Shown: piece after piece, positions 1 through 6,329 of the stretch
Layout of the letters: every line of letters starts with the position of its first letter
How positions within the stretch are numbered: position 1 is the stretch's first letter
Assembly: GCA_016844425.1 (NCBI GenBank)
Contig: JAERML010000074.1
Coordinates: 1 to 6,845, forward strand
DNA length: 6,845 bases
Source: Bacteroidota bacterium
Lineage (GTDB): Bacteria > Bacteroidota > UBA10030 > UBA6906
Reading direction: 5' to 3'
Notes under the pieces: model-generated
What the model saw: only the letters and a program-made list of their open reading frames with translations
What the model was told of the DNA's origin: nothing
Database searches by the model: none
Position numbers and translations under genes: made by a program

Positions 1-1475
1 CCATGTCCCCAGAGTCCCCGCAGATATTCGCCAGCGCCGGGGTGCTCGAACCAATTGAATCCGAACTCTCTGCGCAGCTTTGCGCTCAACTGTGCCTCGA
101 GGTACCACGCACGGAGATAACTGGCCGAATAGAACAATGCATCGACATCCGAGAGGTATCGTTTCCTGTCCGATGGGATTTCACGAGCTCCCGTTGCCGC
201 GCTTTGAAGTCGTGCATACAGTCCCGCGGGATCTGCAATACCGCCGTGCAGTTCCAGTTCGTAGAGAAACTTCGCGCTGTATCGTCTGATGAAGTACAGC
301 CGATGAAATGCCTGAAATCGGAGGAACTCCTTTTCCGCCCGCACGGGCATGCGAGTGTGCAAACGCAGCCACGCCTGGTTGGCCAGGAGATATTCCGAGA
401 GGAACGCGTAGGTTTCCGTTACTGTCGACTCGCCGAGATACCTAAATTCAAACGCATTCTCTCTGGTGTTGGCGTAGTGCTCACCGTGGCCCATTTCGTG
501 GAATAGTGCGGCGTAGTCGTCCACACCGCCGATGGGTTTGATGCTCAATCGGATATCGGAAGGAACGTCAACGGGAAAGCAGACTGCCCGGGGGTTCTTC
601 GCCTCACGCACCTCTCCGTCGATAAGGAGATTCTTCTGAGCCTCGATATCGACACCGAGGCCGCGGTATGTGGTTGCCAGAGCCGCCATCACCGAGGACG
701 CAGGGAAGTATTTGTCGAATTGAGCATTCCGGAAGAGCAGGCCGATGTCGTACCGGAAGAAGCGATCCGGAGAAACGCGCAATTGGCGTGTGGTCACTTC
801 TTTCAGCAGGAGAGCGTATGTGCTTTCGGTTTCTGCAAGGATGTGTTCTGCTACCTGTTTGAATTCTGCAAACGAAAAGCCCTTCAGTGCTTCGGCCATT
901 TCGTTGTATGATCCATAATCGAGATCCCTGGCAAGACGCAGGTTCTGCTGCTCGGTTTGAAGATAAAGATTGTTGAGGGAATCGAGGGCCGAGTCCAGTG
1001 CCACGTACAGTGCCTCGCGCCGGGCTTGGTTCTTTTCGTTCGAAAGAAGGGTGGAGACCTGTCTGTACGGGATATCCTTCCCTTGGCATTGCACAATAAG
1101 GGTTGCCTCCAGGTTGCTGATCTTGTCGTTCAGCTTTGCGTTTTCTTTGGAGAGATACTCTGTGGTCAGGTAGCGGCGGAAGTACCGGAGACGCTTCTTC
1201 TGGACAGAATCCTGTTCCGCGTCCTCCACGCGGCGCACGAGTGCGATGTTCTCGCGGGTGAAGAGATAAGCGTAGGCTGTGTAGAGCGAATCCTGGTTGG
1301 ACTGCGTGCCAAACGCCCAGTTATTCCAGCCCATCAGTGACTGGGCTTTCACGAGTTGTTCTGCGTCCGCCCGAAGACTGTCGACAAGGAGAGCGTCCTT
1401 CCGTCCCTGAGGCTCGCAGGAGGAGAGGAGAAAAGAAGAAAATGCAACCGTAAAGAAAAGGAGAAGTGAGCGCAT
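1..1475 (-). CDS. Lipoprotein zinc metallopeptidase, gluzincin (M2/M3-like), C-terminus cut by window edge
   Basis: Translating the minus strand from the ATG at 1475 gives 491 open codons to the left edge, so the C-terminus is missing. The N-terminus is a lipoprotein signal: a hydrophobic run (LLLFFTVAF) followed by the lipobox L17-S18-S19-C20, so the protein should be secreted and lipid-anchored at Cys20. A zinc-peptidase motif HEMGH lies at residues 326-330, with Glu327 as the likely catalytic base. Glu354, 24 residues after the second His, is placed to be the third zinc ligand; this is the spacing of angiotensin-converting-enzyme-type M2 peptidases and is close to M3 oligopeptidases. The region before the motif is helix-rich with many charged residues, as in those all-helical peptidases. 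Its likely job is cleaving peptides in the envelope or periplasm, with unknown substrate. It starts 24 nt after the rho stop codon, so it is probably co-transcribed with rho. The Shine-Dalgarno is weak (only AGG about 7 nt upstream). The exact family, M2 or M3-like, is not settled. Confidence 0.85.
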   Translation of the reverse strand, partial: MRSLLLFFTVAFSSFLLSSCEPQGRKDALLVDSLRADAEQLVKAQSLMGWNNWAFGTQSNQDSLYTAYAYLFTRENIALVRRVEDAEQDSVQKKRLRYFRRYLTTEYLSKENAKLNDKISNLEATLIVQCQGKDIPYRQVSTLLSNEKNQARREALYVALDSALDSLNNLYLQTEQQNLRLARDLDYGSYNEMAEALKGFSFAEFKQVAEHILAETESTYALLLKEVTTRQLRVSPDRFFRYDIGLLFRNAQFDKYFPASSVMAALATTYRGLGVDIEAQKNLLIDGEVREAKNPRAVCFPVDVPSDIRLSIKPIGGVDDYAALFHEMGHGEHYANTRENAFEFRYLGESTVTETYAFLSEYLLANQAWLRLHTRMPVRAEKEFLRFQAFHRLYFIRRYSAKFLYELELHGGIADPAGLYARLQSAATGAREIPSDRKRYLSDVDALFYSASYLRAWYLEAQLSAKLRREFGFNWFEHPGAGEYLRGLWGH

Positions 1476-1499
1476 TATTGAACCTGAAGGGTGATGAGA

Positions 1500-2594
1500 C
1501 TAGAACTTCCCCAGCAGAACATCGTTGGTCGTGTACTGCGATACGAGTTTGAGGATGCTGAGCATCGCGTCCCGGGGGGAGAGACGTGCAATGGAGCGGC
1601 GGAGTGCCTGGTGCTGCGAAACGGCGGAGCCGAAGAGGAGTTCTTCCCGGCGCGTTCCCGAAGCGCCGATATTGATGGCAGGGAATATCCGCTCGTTGGC
1701 AATATCCCGGTCAAGCACCAGTTCCATGTTCCCTGTCCCTTTGAACTCCTGGAAGATCAGCTCGTCCATCCTCGAGCCCGTATCCACCAGCGCAGTGGCA
1801 ATGATGGTGAGCGAGCCACCCCCTTCACAATTGCGTGCTGCCCCAAAGATCCGCTTGGGGATTTCCAGCGCCCGTGCGTCCACTCCTCCGGACATCGTAC
1901 GCCCGCTACTCTTTTGATGAATGTTGAAGGCCCGACCGAGACGTGTGAGCGAGTCAAGTAACAACACCACGTTCTTTCCCACCTCCACCTTTCGACGGGC
2001 GTACTCAAGAACAAGCTGTGCGAGGCGTACATGGCTTCCGCGCTCGCTGTCGCTCGAGCTGGCAAAGACCTGTCCCTTGATCGTGCGGCGCATGTCGGTC
2101 ACCTCTTCCGGCCGCTCATCGATCAACAGGACGAGGAGATCGATCTCCGGGTTGTTCACACTGACGGCGTGGGCAAGGTGTTGCATCAGCATAGTCTTGC
2201 CAGCCTTCGGCGGTGATACAATAAGAGCGCGCTGCCCTCTTCCAATGGGACAGAACAGGTCCACAATGCGCATCGAGAGGTTACTCTTTGGCCCTTCGAG
2301 CCGGATCACCTCGTCCGGAGAAACCACTTCGTGTTGGCCAAATTCCTTCACGGATTTCCATTGTTCCGGCAGGAGGTCGTTGATCTTCGCAATAGCTCGT
2401 GCTTCGGGCGATTTCCCTTTGCGGGGTTCTGCGGTTCCCTCGAGAAACACACCTGTACGAAGTCCATACCGAGAGATCATCGCGGGGGGAACGAAGGTAT
2501 CGGTCGATGCTTGCGCGAGACCCATGGAAACTGTCCGTACGAAGCCAAATCGACGGCTGTCTATTTCTAGGATACCGGAAAACTCTGTTGCCAT
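1500..2594 (-). CDS. rho: Transcription termination factor Rho, short form lacking the N-terminal helical subdomain
   Basis: This 364-residue protein is Rho, the hexameric RNA helicase/ATPase that ends transcription of untranslated RNA. Residues 5-60 match the cold-shock-type primary RNA-binding domain (GILEI...FGFVR...GLRTG). The RecA-like motor follows. Walker A is SPPKAGKT at 127-134, the catalytic Glu is E160 in LIDERPEEVTDM, Walker B ends at D214 in LLLDSLTRLGRA, and the Q-loop region SSGRTMSGGVDARAL is at 229-243. The R-loop is KGTGNMEL at 285-292 and the arginine finger is R315 in SGTRREELL. E160, D214 and R315 each sit 51 residues before E. coli E211, D265 and R366, so the motor between these points has the same length. 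The usual N-terminal helical bundle of about 45-50 residues is absent. An in-frame TAG at 2613-2615, seven codons upstream, rules out a longer form in this frame. No Shine-Dalgarno is visible before this ATG; the nearest strong one belongs to the leader frame upstream. The downstream peptidase follows after 24 nt. Confidence 0.97.
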   Translation of the reverse strand: MATEFSGILEIDSRRFGFVRTVSMGLAQASTDTFVPPAMISRYGLRTGVFLEGTAEPRKGKSPEARAIAKINDLLPEQWKSVKEFGQHEVVSPDEVIRLEGPKSNLSMRIVDLFCPIGRGQRALIVSPPKAGKTMLMQHLAHAVSVNNPEIDLLVLLIDERPEEVTDMRRTIKGQVFASSSDSERGSHVRLAQLVLEYARRKVEVGKNVVLLLDSLTRLGRAFNIHQKSSGRTMSGGVDARALEIPKRIFGAARNCEGGGSLTIIATALVDTGSRMDELIFQEFKGTGNMELVLDRDIANERIFPAINIGASGTRREELLFGSAVSQHQALRRSIARLSPRDAMLSILKLVSQYTTNDVLLGKF

Positions 2595-2597
2595 GCC

Positions 2598-2634
2598 GTG
2601 CTTGATGTGGATCTATGCAGGAAAGGGGCGGAAT
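2598..2634 (-). promoter_or_regulatory. C-rich, G-poor tract before rho, possible rut-like site
   Basis: On the transcribed strand this 37-nt stretch holds 15 C and 4 G, with repeated pyrimidine-C steps (TTCCGCCCC, TTTCC, ATCCACATC). It covers the end of the leader frame and the gap before the rho ATG. Rho loading sites are typically C-rich, G-poor and unstructured, and enterobacterial rho is known to attenuate its own leader. The composition is seen in the sequence; the function is inferred. The stretch is short for a full rut site, which usually spans about 70-80 nt. Confidence 0.3.
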
Positions 2635-2672
2635 ACCGTTGCGAGGACTCCTTCGCCAGGCTGATACAACAT
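2613..2672 (-). CDS. Putative 19-residue leader peptide upstream of rho
   Basis: A short frame runs from the ATG at 2672 to the TAG at 2613-2615 and encodes MLYQPGEGVLATVFRPFPA. It is preceded by GGGAGG at 2682-2687 with a 9-nt spacer, one of the strongest ribosome-binding sites in the window. It is in the same reading frame as rho, and its stop lies 18 nt before the rho ATG, close enough for reinitiation or translational coupling. It starts 34 nt after the stop of the DUF1028 gene. I do not recognise the peptide, and it does not resemble the helical N-terminal subdomain of Rho. E. coli rho is also preceded by a leader peptide (rhoL) in a region where Rho attenuates its own transcription, so a regulatory role is plausible but inferred. 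Alternatives are a fortuitous frame, or a start that was once continuous with rho and is now closed by TAG. Confidence 0.55.
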   Translation of the reverse strand: MLYQPGEGVLATVFRPFPA

Positions 2673-2681
2673 ACTACAAAA

Positions 2682-2687
2682 CCTCCC
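2682..2687 (-). promoter_or_regulatory. Strong Shine-Dalgarno for the rho leader frame
   Basis: GGGAGG on the minus strand, 9 nt before the ATG at 2672. It is the only good ribosome-binding site between the DUF1028 stop and the rho ATG, and so points to translation starting at the leader frame. Rho itself is preceded by AAGCACGGC, which has no match to the anti-Shine-Dalgarno. Confidence 0.65.
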
Positions 2688-2706
2688 GATAATCAAAAAC
2701 GGACGA

Positions 2707-3693
2707 CTATTTCTTCGGTGCAACAGAGAGAATTTTGATGATTGTCGCCTGGTCGGCATTCAATGCGCCGGATTTCGGCAGGCGCGCGATCAGGAGCGCC
2801 CAGTCCGGTTCCCTGGCAAAGATCTCCCGGAACAACGGAAGGGACTGCTCGACCCGGCCTGCATTCACCAAGGCCGTCGCATGCCAGAACTTCATCTCGA
2901 TATTGTCAGGGAACATCCTCTCCGCTGCGCCGTACTCGCGCAGAGCGCCGTCCACGTCATTAAGTTCGACCGCCACATCCCCCCGGTTCATATGTTCGTA
3001 AGCGCGATGGACCTGCACGAGTCGACGAAGTTCCTTGAGCGGTTCGGGATGATCCTCAATGCGAAGTTCCATCACTCTGTCCGCCCACGGCCTGCCTGTG
3101 GATGTTCCCTTCACAATCAGGATGGCTGCGGACTGCTTCCCCCGGATATCGCCACCCACCGATTGCGCTGCATCGAGCGTAGCGAGCATCCTCTCGGCCA
3201 AGTCACCTTTGGCGTTCTCATATGCCTTCGCCATCGCAGGCCATACCTTGTCATTGAGCATCAGGTTCGCTTGGACCGAGTACCCCTTTCCCATAACATG
3301 TCCCGCACCTTCGATGCATTTATTCCCGGTGTGAGCGGCAACAGTACCCTTCGCATCGATCATTGCCACCTGGCGAACATCCCTGCCGGGGTCAGTGCCG
3401 AGAAGTCCTTCGAGCGCCTGCTGCGCGGTCTTCCCGGCTCGCATCAGGTCGAGCCCCAACGGACCATATGCAGGATCAGCAAACGACTGCGTTGCCACCG
3501 CTCCAACACCGGCTTCCGCCCAGGTGACAATCGAGCCGACAGAAAACCAGTGCGATTGAACGGCGACGCCGATGTGTCCCGTCAACGAGTCCCGGGCCAC
3601 AATAGAGTACGTGTGAACGGGACGGCCTGTTTGACTGGCAGCAAGGGCCGGTAGGATCACACACAGGATTGTCCATAGTGTTTTTACTGTCAT
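2707..3693 (-). CDS. Secreted DUF1028 (Ntn-hydrolase-like) protein with C-terminal TPR-like repeats
   Basis: This protein has 328 residues. Residues 1-20 form a Sec signal peptide (charged MTVK, hydrophobic TLWTILCVILPALA, then A-S), so it is exported. Residues about 26-214 match the DUF1028 family: an opening TYSIVARD, then GHIGVAVQSHWFSVGS, GVGAVATQSFADPAYG, an HTGNKCIEGAGH segment and KQSAAILIV. The family is placed in the Ntn-hydrolase superfamily, but its substrate is unknown, and I do not assign a nucleophile with confidence. Many DUF1028 proteins carry a peptidoglycan-binding-type tail; here residues about 228-296 instead look like two TPR-type helical repeats (GDVAVELNDVDGALREYGAAERMFPDN, then ALVNAGRVEQSLPLFREIFAREPDW). 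The start at 3693 is preferred because GGAG (3702-3705) is 8 nt away. The alternative ATG at 3699 would leave only 2 nt. The gene lies 85 nt after ribokinase and 112 nt before rho. A link to sugar use is not shown by the sequence. Confidence 0.88.
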   Translation of the reverse strand: MTVKTLWTILCVILPALAASQTGRPVHTYSIVARDSLTGHIGVAVQSHWFSVGSIVTWAEAGVGAVATQSFADPAYGPLGLDLMRAGKTAQQALEGLLGTDPGRDVRQVAMIDAKGTVAAHTGNKCIEGAGHVMGKGYSVQANLMLNDKVWPAMAKAYENAKGDLAERMLATLDAAQSVGGDIRGKQSAAILIVKGTSTGRPWADRVMELRIEDHPEPLKELRRLVQVHRAYEHMNRGDVAVELNDVDGALREYGAAERMFPDNIEMKFWHATALVNAGRVEQSLPLFREIFAREPDWALLIARLPKSGALNADQATIIKILSVAPKK

Positions 3694-3701
3694 GATCATT
3701 T

Positions 3702-3705
3702 CTCC
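3702..3705 (-). promoter_or_regulatory. Shine-Dalgarno deciding the DUF1028 start
   Basis: GGAG on the minus strand lies 8 nt before the ATG at 3693 and only 2 nt before the alternative ATG at 3699, so it supports the MTVK start. The preceding 85-nt gap (3694-3778) shows only a weak GC-rich dyad just after the ribokinase stop and no U-tract, so it holds no convincing terminator. Confidence 0.6.
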
Positions 3706-3778
3706 AGAAGGTGGTTTCTCATCAAGGGTCGCGACTATCTCTTCCGCAAAGGTACTTAGGGATTCAGGGCGGCCCGAA

Positions 3779-4687
3779 TCAGTAAGTAACCCGAACTTCT
3801 GCTCGTCGGGGGATGGAGCTCTGCGCACCCAGTTTTGTGACAGAGAGAGCGGCTGCTGCATTGGCAAATCGGACTGCCTCGACAATCCCTTGACCCTCAG
3901 CCATTGCCACGGCAAGAGCTCCACTAAAGACATCGCCCGCGGCAGTTGTGTCGATGGCGTCCACCTTGCTCGATGGGATGAGCTGAACATGTTCACTTGT
4001 TGATAGGTATGCCCCTTGAGCGCCCATCGTAATGATCACGATTTTGACCCCTTGCTGATGGAGTACTGCAGCAGCACGTGCGGCGCTCCGCTCATCCGAG
4101 ACATGAATGCCGGTAAGAACCTCCGCCTCAGTCTCGTTCGGTGTAAGGACTGATATGAGCGAAAGCAGGGGGGCGTCAAGCGGCTGAGCGGGTGCGGGGT
4201 TGAGAATGACAAGTTGCCGCGCCGCTCTGGCTTGTTCAATGCCATACCTGACTGTGCCAATAGGAGTTTCGAGCTGAAAGAGTACGGCGTTCGCTGACCG
4301 AATTTCATCCAGGGCCAGTTCGATGTCGTTTCTCGTCAGCCCGGCATTTGCGCCCGGAGCTACAACAATACTGTTCTCACCTTTCGGGTCCACTGTGATC
4401 AAGGCGATGCCCGAGGGGCGCTTCTCGTCGCGGGTGACAAAGCGCGTATCGATTTTCTCGGCGTTGAGTGCAGCCACGGCTTGATCTCCGAACATGTCGT
4501 TTCCGACTTTCGCAACTAACACAACGGTACCGCCAAGCCGTGCGGCTGCAACAGCTTGGTTCGCTCCTTTCCCCCCACCCACCATGACAAAATCGGACCC
4601 AAGAACGGTCTCACCGGGAGAGGGAATCTTTGGGGTGCGAACGACGATGTCGGTGTTCGAACTTCCAACTACGACAATTTTTCCCAT
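3779..4687 (-). CDS. rbsK: Ribokinase (PfkB family)
   Basis: This 302-residue protein is full length for a ribokinase, the cytoplasmic enzyme that uses ATP to turn D-ribose into ribose 5-phosphate. The N-terminal strand and sugar-binding Asp appear in VVGSSNTD (residues 6-13, D13). The PfkB signature 1, VGGGKGANQAVAAARLG, starts at 36, with GGGKGAN at 37-43. The substrate-closing and nucleotide regions include LNPAPA, LTPNETEAEVLTG and IITMGAQGAYLS. The PfkB signature 2, DTTAAGDVFSGAL, starts at 246, with D252 as the catalytic base. The C-terminus (KLGAQSSIPRRAEV) is typical of ribokinase rather than fructokinase or adenosine kinase. The ATG at 4687 is chosen because homology begins at MGKIVVVGSSN; any longer start would run through the permease gene. 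It begins 5 nt after the permease stop and has no Shine-Dalgarno, so translation is probably coupled. Deoxyribose or another pentose as substrate cannot be excluded from sequence alone. Confidence 0.93.
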   Translation of the reverse strand: MGKIVVVGSSNTDIVVRTPKIPSPGETVLGSDFVMVGGGKGANQAVAAARLGGTVVLVAKVGNDMFGDQAVAALNAEKIDTRFVTRDEKRPSGIALITVDPKGENSIVVAPGANAGLTRNDIELALDEIRSANAVLFQLETPIGTVRYGIEQARAARQLVILNPAPAQPLDAPLLSLISVLTPNETEAEVLTGIHVSDERSAARAAAVLHQQGVKIVIITMGAQGAYLSTSEHVQLIPSSKVDAIDTTAAGDVFSGALAVAMAEGQGIVEAVRFANAAAALSVTKLGAQSSIPRRAEVRVTY

Positions 4688-4692
4688 GGGCG

Positions 4693-5694
4693 TTAGACGA
4701 ATCGTGAGACGACAATGGCGACCAATCCGAAGAAATAGCAGACGAACATCGCTGTGATAAGCTTTGAGGTGCCCTGCGGCGCGCCCTTGAATTCCTTCCA
4801 CACATACACACCCCAGAAGGCTGCCACCATCGTTGCCCCCTGCCCGAGTCCATAGGAAATCGCAAACCCTGCCTGACCCGATGCGATGATGCTGAACGTC
4901 ATGCCAATATTCCAAATGATGCCGCCTAGGATACCCATCAAGTGACTCTTCATCGAGCCATTCAGGTAGTCTCGGAAAGTAACGCGAGCACCCTGTATGG
5001 GCTTCTTCATCAGGATGGTGTTGAAAACAAAATTGCTGAAGAAGATGCCGAGTGTAAAGATAAACACGGCTGCATATGGGCCAAGCTTCCCCGGCTCGAG
5101 TACTTCAAAATTCTCCGACATCGACCGGGCGACAAATTGGTAGAAGGTTGCCATCATGAGGCCGCTAATGACTGACAGGGTGAGCCCTTTTGTTGAAACA
5201 CTTTTGGTGGCTGCTGCCAGGCTCTTGTATGCTCGGGCGTCCAGGAGAATTGCGATGGTAACTAACGCAACGCCGAGAAAGAGGACCATCGGGTGTCCGA
5301 TGGGGAAACTAAGATAGTTCAACAGAACACCGAGAACCAGCGCAATACCGATGGCAACCGGGAACGCAACTGCCATGCCGGCTACTGCGATCGCGGCAAT
5401 CAGGAGAATGTTTGCCGCGTTGAAAATGACTCCCCCGAGCAAGGCCGAACCGATGTTCGCCATGTCGACCTGACCGATGTCAGACATGAAGCCCCTGCCG
5501 TACTCACCCATGCTGCCGAGCGTGAAGGCGGAGAGGATTGAGAAGAGGAGGATGCCCGTTACAAAATCCCAGTAGAACAACTCAAAACGCCAGGAGCGGT
5601 CGCAGAGCTTTTGTGTGTTTGCCCAGGACCCCCAGCAGAGCATTGTAATGAGACAGAAGACAACGGAAAGCGTGTAGCTCGTAAGGATAAACAT
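4693..5694 (-). CDS. GRP/DMT-type sugar permease, probable ribose transporter
   Basis: This 333-residue inner-membrane protein has about ten hydrophobic helices. Rough positions are 5-23, 38-60, 80-102, 103-127, 132-148, 168-190, 205-228, 248-268, 270-292 and 305-330. The conserved-looking motif CWGSWANTQKL follows helix 1, and helix 9 ends in VYVWKEFKGA, a pattern of the glucose/ribose porter and ureide-permease branch of the drug/metabolite transporter superfamily. It probably moves a sugar by ion symport. The ribokinase starting 5 nt downstream points to ribose or a related pentose, an inference from context. The ATG at 5694 is chosen because AGAGGG (5703-5708) lies 8 nt upstream and homology begins at MFILTSYTL. 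An upstream ATG at 5784 would add residues with no transporter character and would overlap the DinB-like gene by 37 nt. Confidence 0.85.
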   Translation of the reverse strand: MFILTSYTLSVVFCLITMLCWGSWANTQKLCDRSWRFELFYWDFVTGILLFSILSAFTLGSMGEYGRGFMSDIGQVDMANIGSALLGGVIFNAANILLIAAIAVAGMAVAFPVAIGIALVLGVLLNYLSFPIGHPMVLFLGVALVTIAILLDARAYKSLAAATKSVSTKGLTLSVISGLMMATFYQFVARSMSENFEVLEPGKLGPYAAVFIFTLGIFFSNFVFNTILMKKPIQGARVTFRDYLNGSMKSHLMGILGGIIWNIGMTFSIIASGQAGFAISYGLGQGATMVAAFWGVYVWKEFKGAPQGTSKLITAMFVCYFFGLVAIVVSRFV

Positions 5695-5702
5695 AGCGGT
5701 GT

Positions 5703-5708
5703 CCCTCT
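5703..5708 (-). promoter_or_regulatory. Shine-Dalgarno deciding the permease start
   Basis: AGAGGG on the minus strand lies 8 nt before the ATG at 5694. It supports the 333-residue form over the longer frame that would begin inside the DinB-like gene. The 53-nt gap it sits in (5695-5747) has no clear promoter or terminator. Confidence 0.6.
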
Positions 5709-5747
5709 TCAGTGAGACTTCGGTGAATAACGGTTTCCTGTTCCCTT

Positions 5748-6251
5748 CTACACTTTCGGCGGTTGCATTCCCCACTGGGCCCATTCTTCACGAGCGGGGC
5801 CATAGATCCCGGGCATCCCCAGCCCGGCCTGCCGCATGAGCACGGTCATTTGTCCGCGATGGTGGACCTGATGGAACACAAGGACCTGGAGAGTGTATGA
5901 ACGCTTCCACTTTTCTCCGTACATCTCGTCTACAACCTGGAGCGTATCATCCTTCCACTCTTTCTTGATCTGCTCCAGCAATGAAATGGCGACTTCGTTG
6001 TAAGCCTGAAAGATCTCTTTCGCAGTGGCGGGAACAGGTGCATCGGGATGAGGGCCCCTCAGCTTCAACCCCGTTCGTTCCATCATTTCAGAAATGCTCG
6101 TGGTAATGTGCCAAGCGAGTCTGCCAAGGGTCCGCCCTTCGGCGTTGACGGCATGTGACAAGGAAGTATTGTTGAGATGTTTGAAGATCTTCTGGGTTGC
6201 CTCAAGTTCCGGCTCCCAAATATGTTCGAACTCAGAGATAGAATGAATCAT
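5748..6251 (-). CDS. DinB/YfiT-like four-helix putative metalloenzyme
   Basis: This protein has 167 residues, the usual length for the DinB-like fold, a four-helix bundle that binds a divalent metal through three histidines. Here the likely ligands are His48 (in RLAWHITTS) and the HxxxH pair His127 and His131 (in VFHQVHHRGQMTVLMRQAG), matching the family layout. The C-terminal PGIYGP is also typical of these proteins. Family members include damage-induced DinB of Bacillus and thiol-dependent S-transferases such as bacillithiol transferases; the reaction here is unknown. This is not the DNA polymerase IV that shares the name dinB. No signal peptide is visible, so it should be cytoplasmic. The ATG at 6251 has no Shine-Dalgarno (ACTCTATC precedes it). 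It lies 53 nt before the permease and 78 nt after the OmpA-like gene. Confidence 0.88.
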   Translation of the reverse strand: MIHSISEFEHIWEPELEATQKIFKHLNNTSLSHAVNAEGRTLGRLAWHITTSISEMMERTGLKLRGPHPDAPVPATAKEIFQAYNEVAISLLEQIKKEWKDDTLQVVDEMYGEKWKRSYTLQVLVFHQVHHRGQMTVLMRQAGLGMPGIYGPAREEWAQWGMQPPKV

Positions 6252-6329
6252 GATAGAGTTGTGTGTCGTGTATTGATCGCGCTACTGAACTCTTAAATCT
6301 ACATTCCATATTCCGGGATCAATGTGCAC
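6252..6329 (-). other. Intergenic gap between the OmpA-like and DinB-like genes
   Basis: This 78-nt AT-richer gap is a place where a promoter for the DinB-permease-ribokinase set could lie. On the minus strand TTGATC followed 15 nt later by TAGATT is a poor match to a sigma-70-type promoter. Inverted 7-mers ATTGATC/GATCAAT lie at 6317-6323 and 6272-6278, but 38 nt apart. No intrinsic terminator with a T-run is seen. I make no firm regulatory call. Confidence 0.25.

Noticed and set aside
1921..2664. A 247-codon plus-strand frame opposite rho.
   Set aside because: It is antisense to a clearly conserved rho; its composition is rich in Arg and Ser, as expected of a shadow frame, and it has no recognisable domain.
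2881..3654. A 257-codon plus-strand frame opposite the DUF1028 gene.
   Set aside because: The opposite strand encodes a recognisable exported domain protein; this frame has no domain character and no supporting neighbours on the plus strand.
3763..3778. A GC-rich imperfect dyad (TTCGGGC/GCCCTGAA) just after the ribokinase stop, considered as a terminator.
   Set aside because: The loop would be only 1-3 nt, the stem is interrupted, and no T-run follows on the transcribed strand.
3694..3996. The DUF1028 frame stays open upstream of the chosen start, through the gap and into the ribokinase gene, which would give a 429-residue product.
   Set aside because: The extension would overlap the conserved ribokinase C-terminus in another frame, and the signal peptide plus a well-placed GGAG mark the start at 3693.
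4688..4915. The ribokinase frame is open upstream to 4915, which would give a 378-residue product overlapping the permease.
   Set aside because: Ribokinase homology starts exactly at the ATG at 4687, and the extra residues are an out-of-frame reading of the permease C-terminus.
5703..5725. A possible hairpin GTCTC/GGGAC that would cover the permease ribosome-binding site.
   Set aside because: The stem is only five pairs including a wobble, too weak to support a riboregulator.
6272..6323. Inverted 7-mers ATTGATC/GATCAAT in the gap before the DinB-like gene, considered as an operator.
   Set aside because: The arms are short and 38 nt apart, and such a pair is easily expected by chance; no second copy is seen upstream of other genes.
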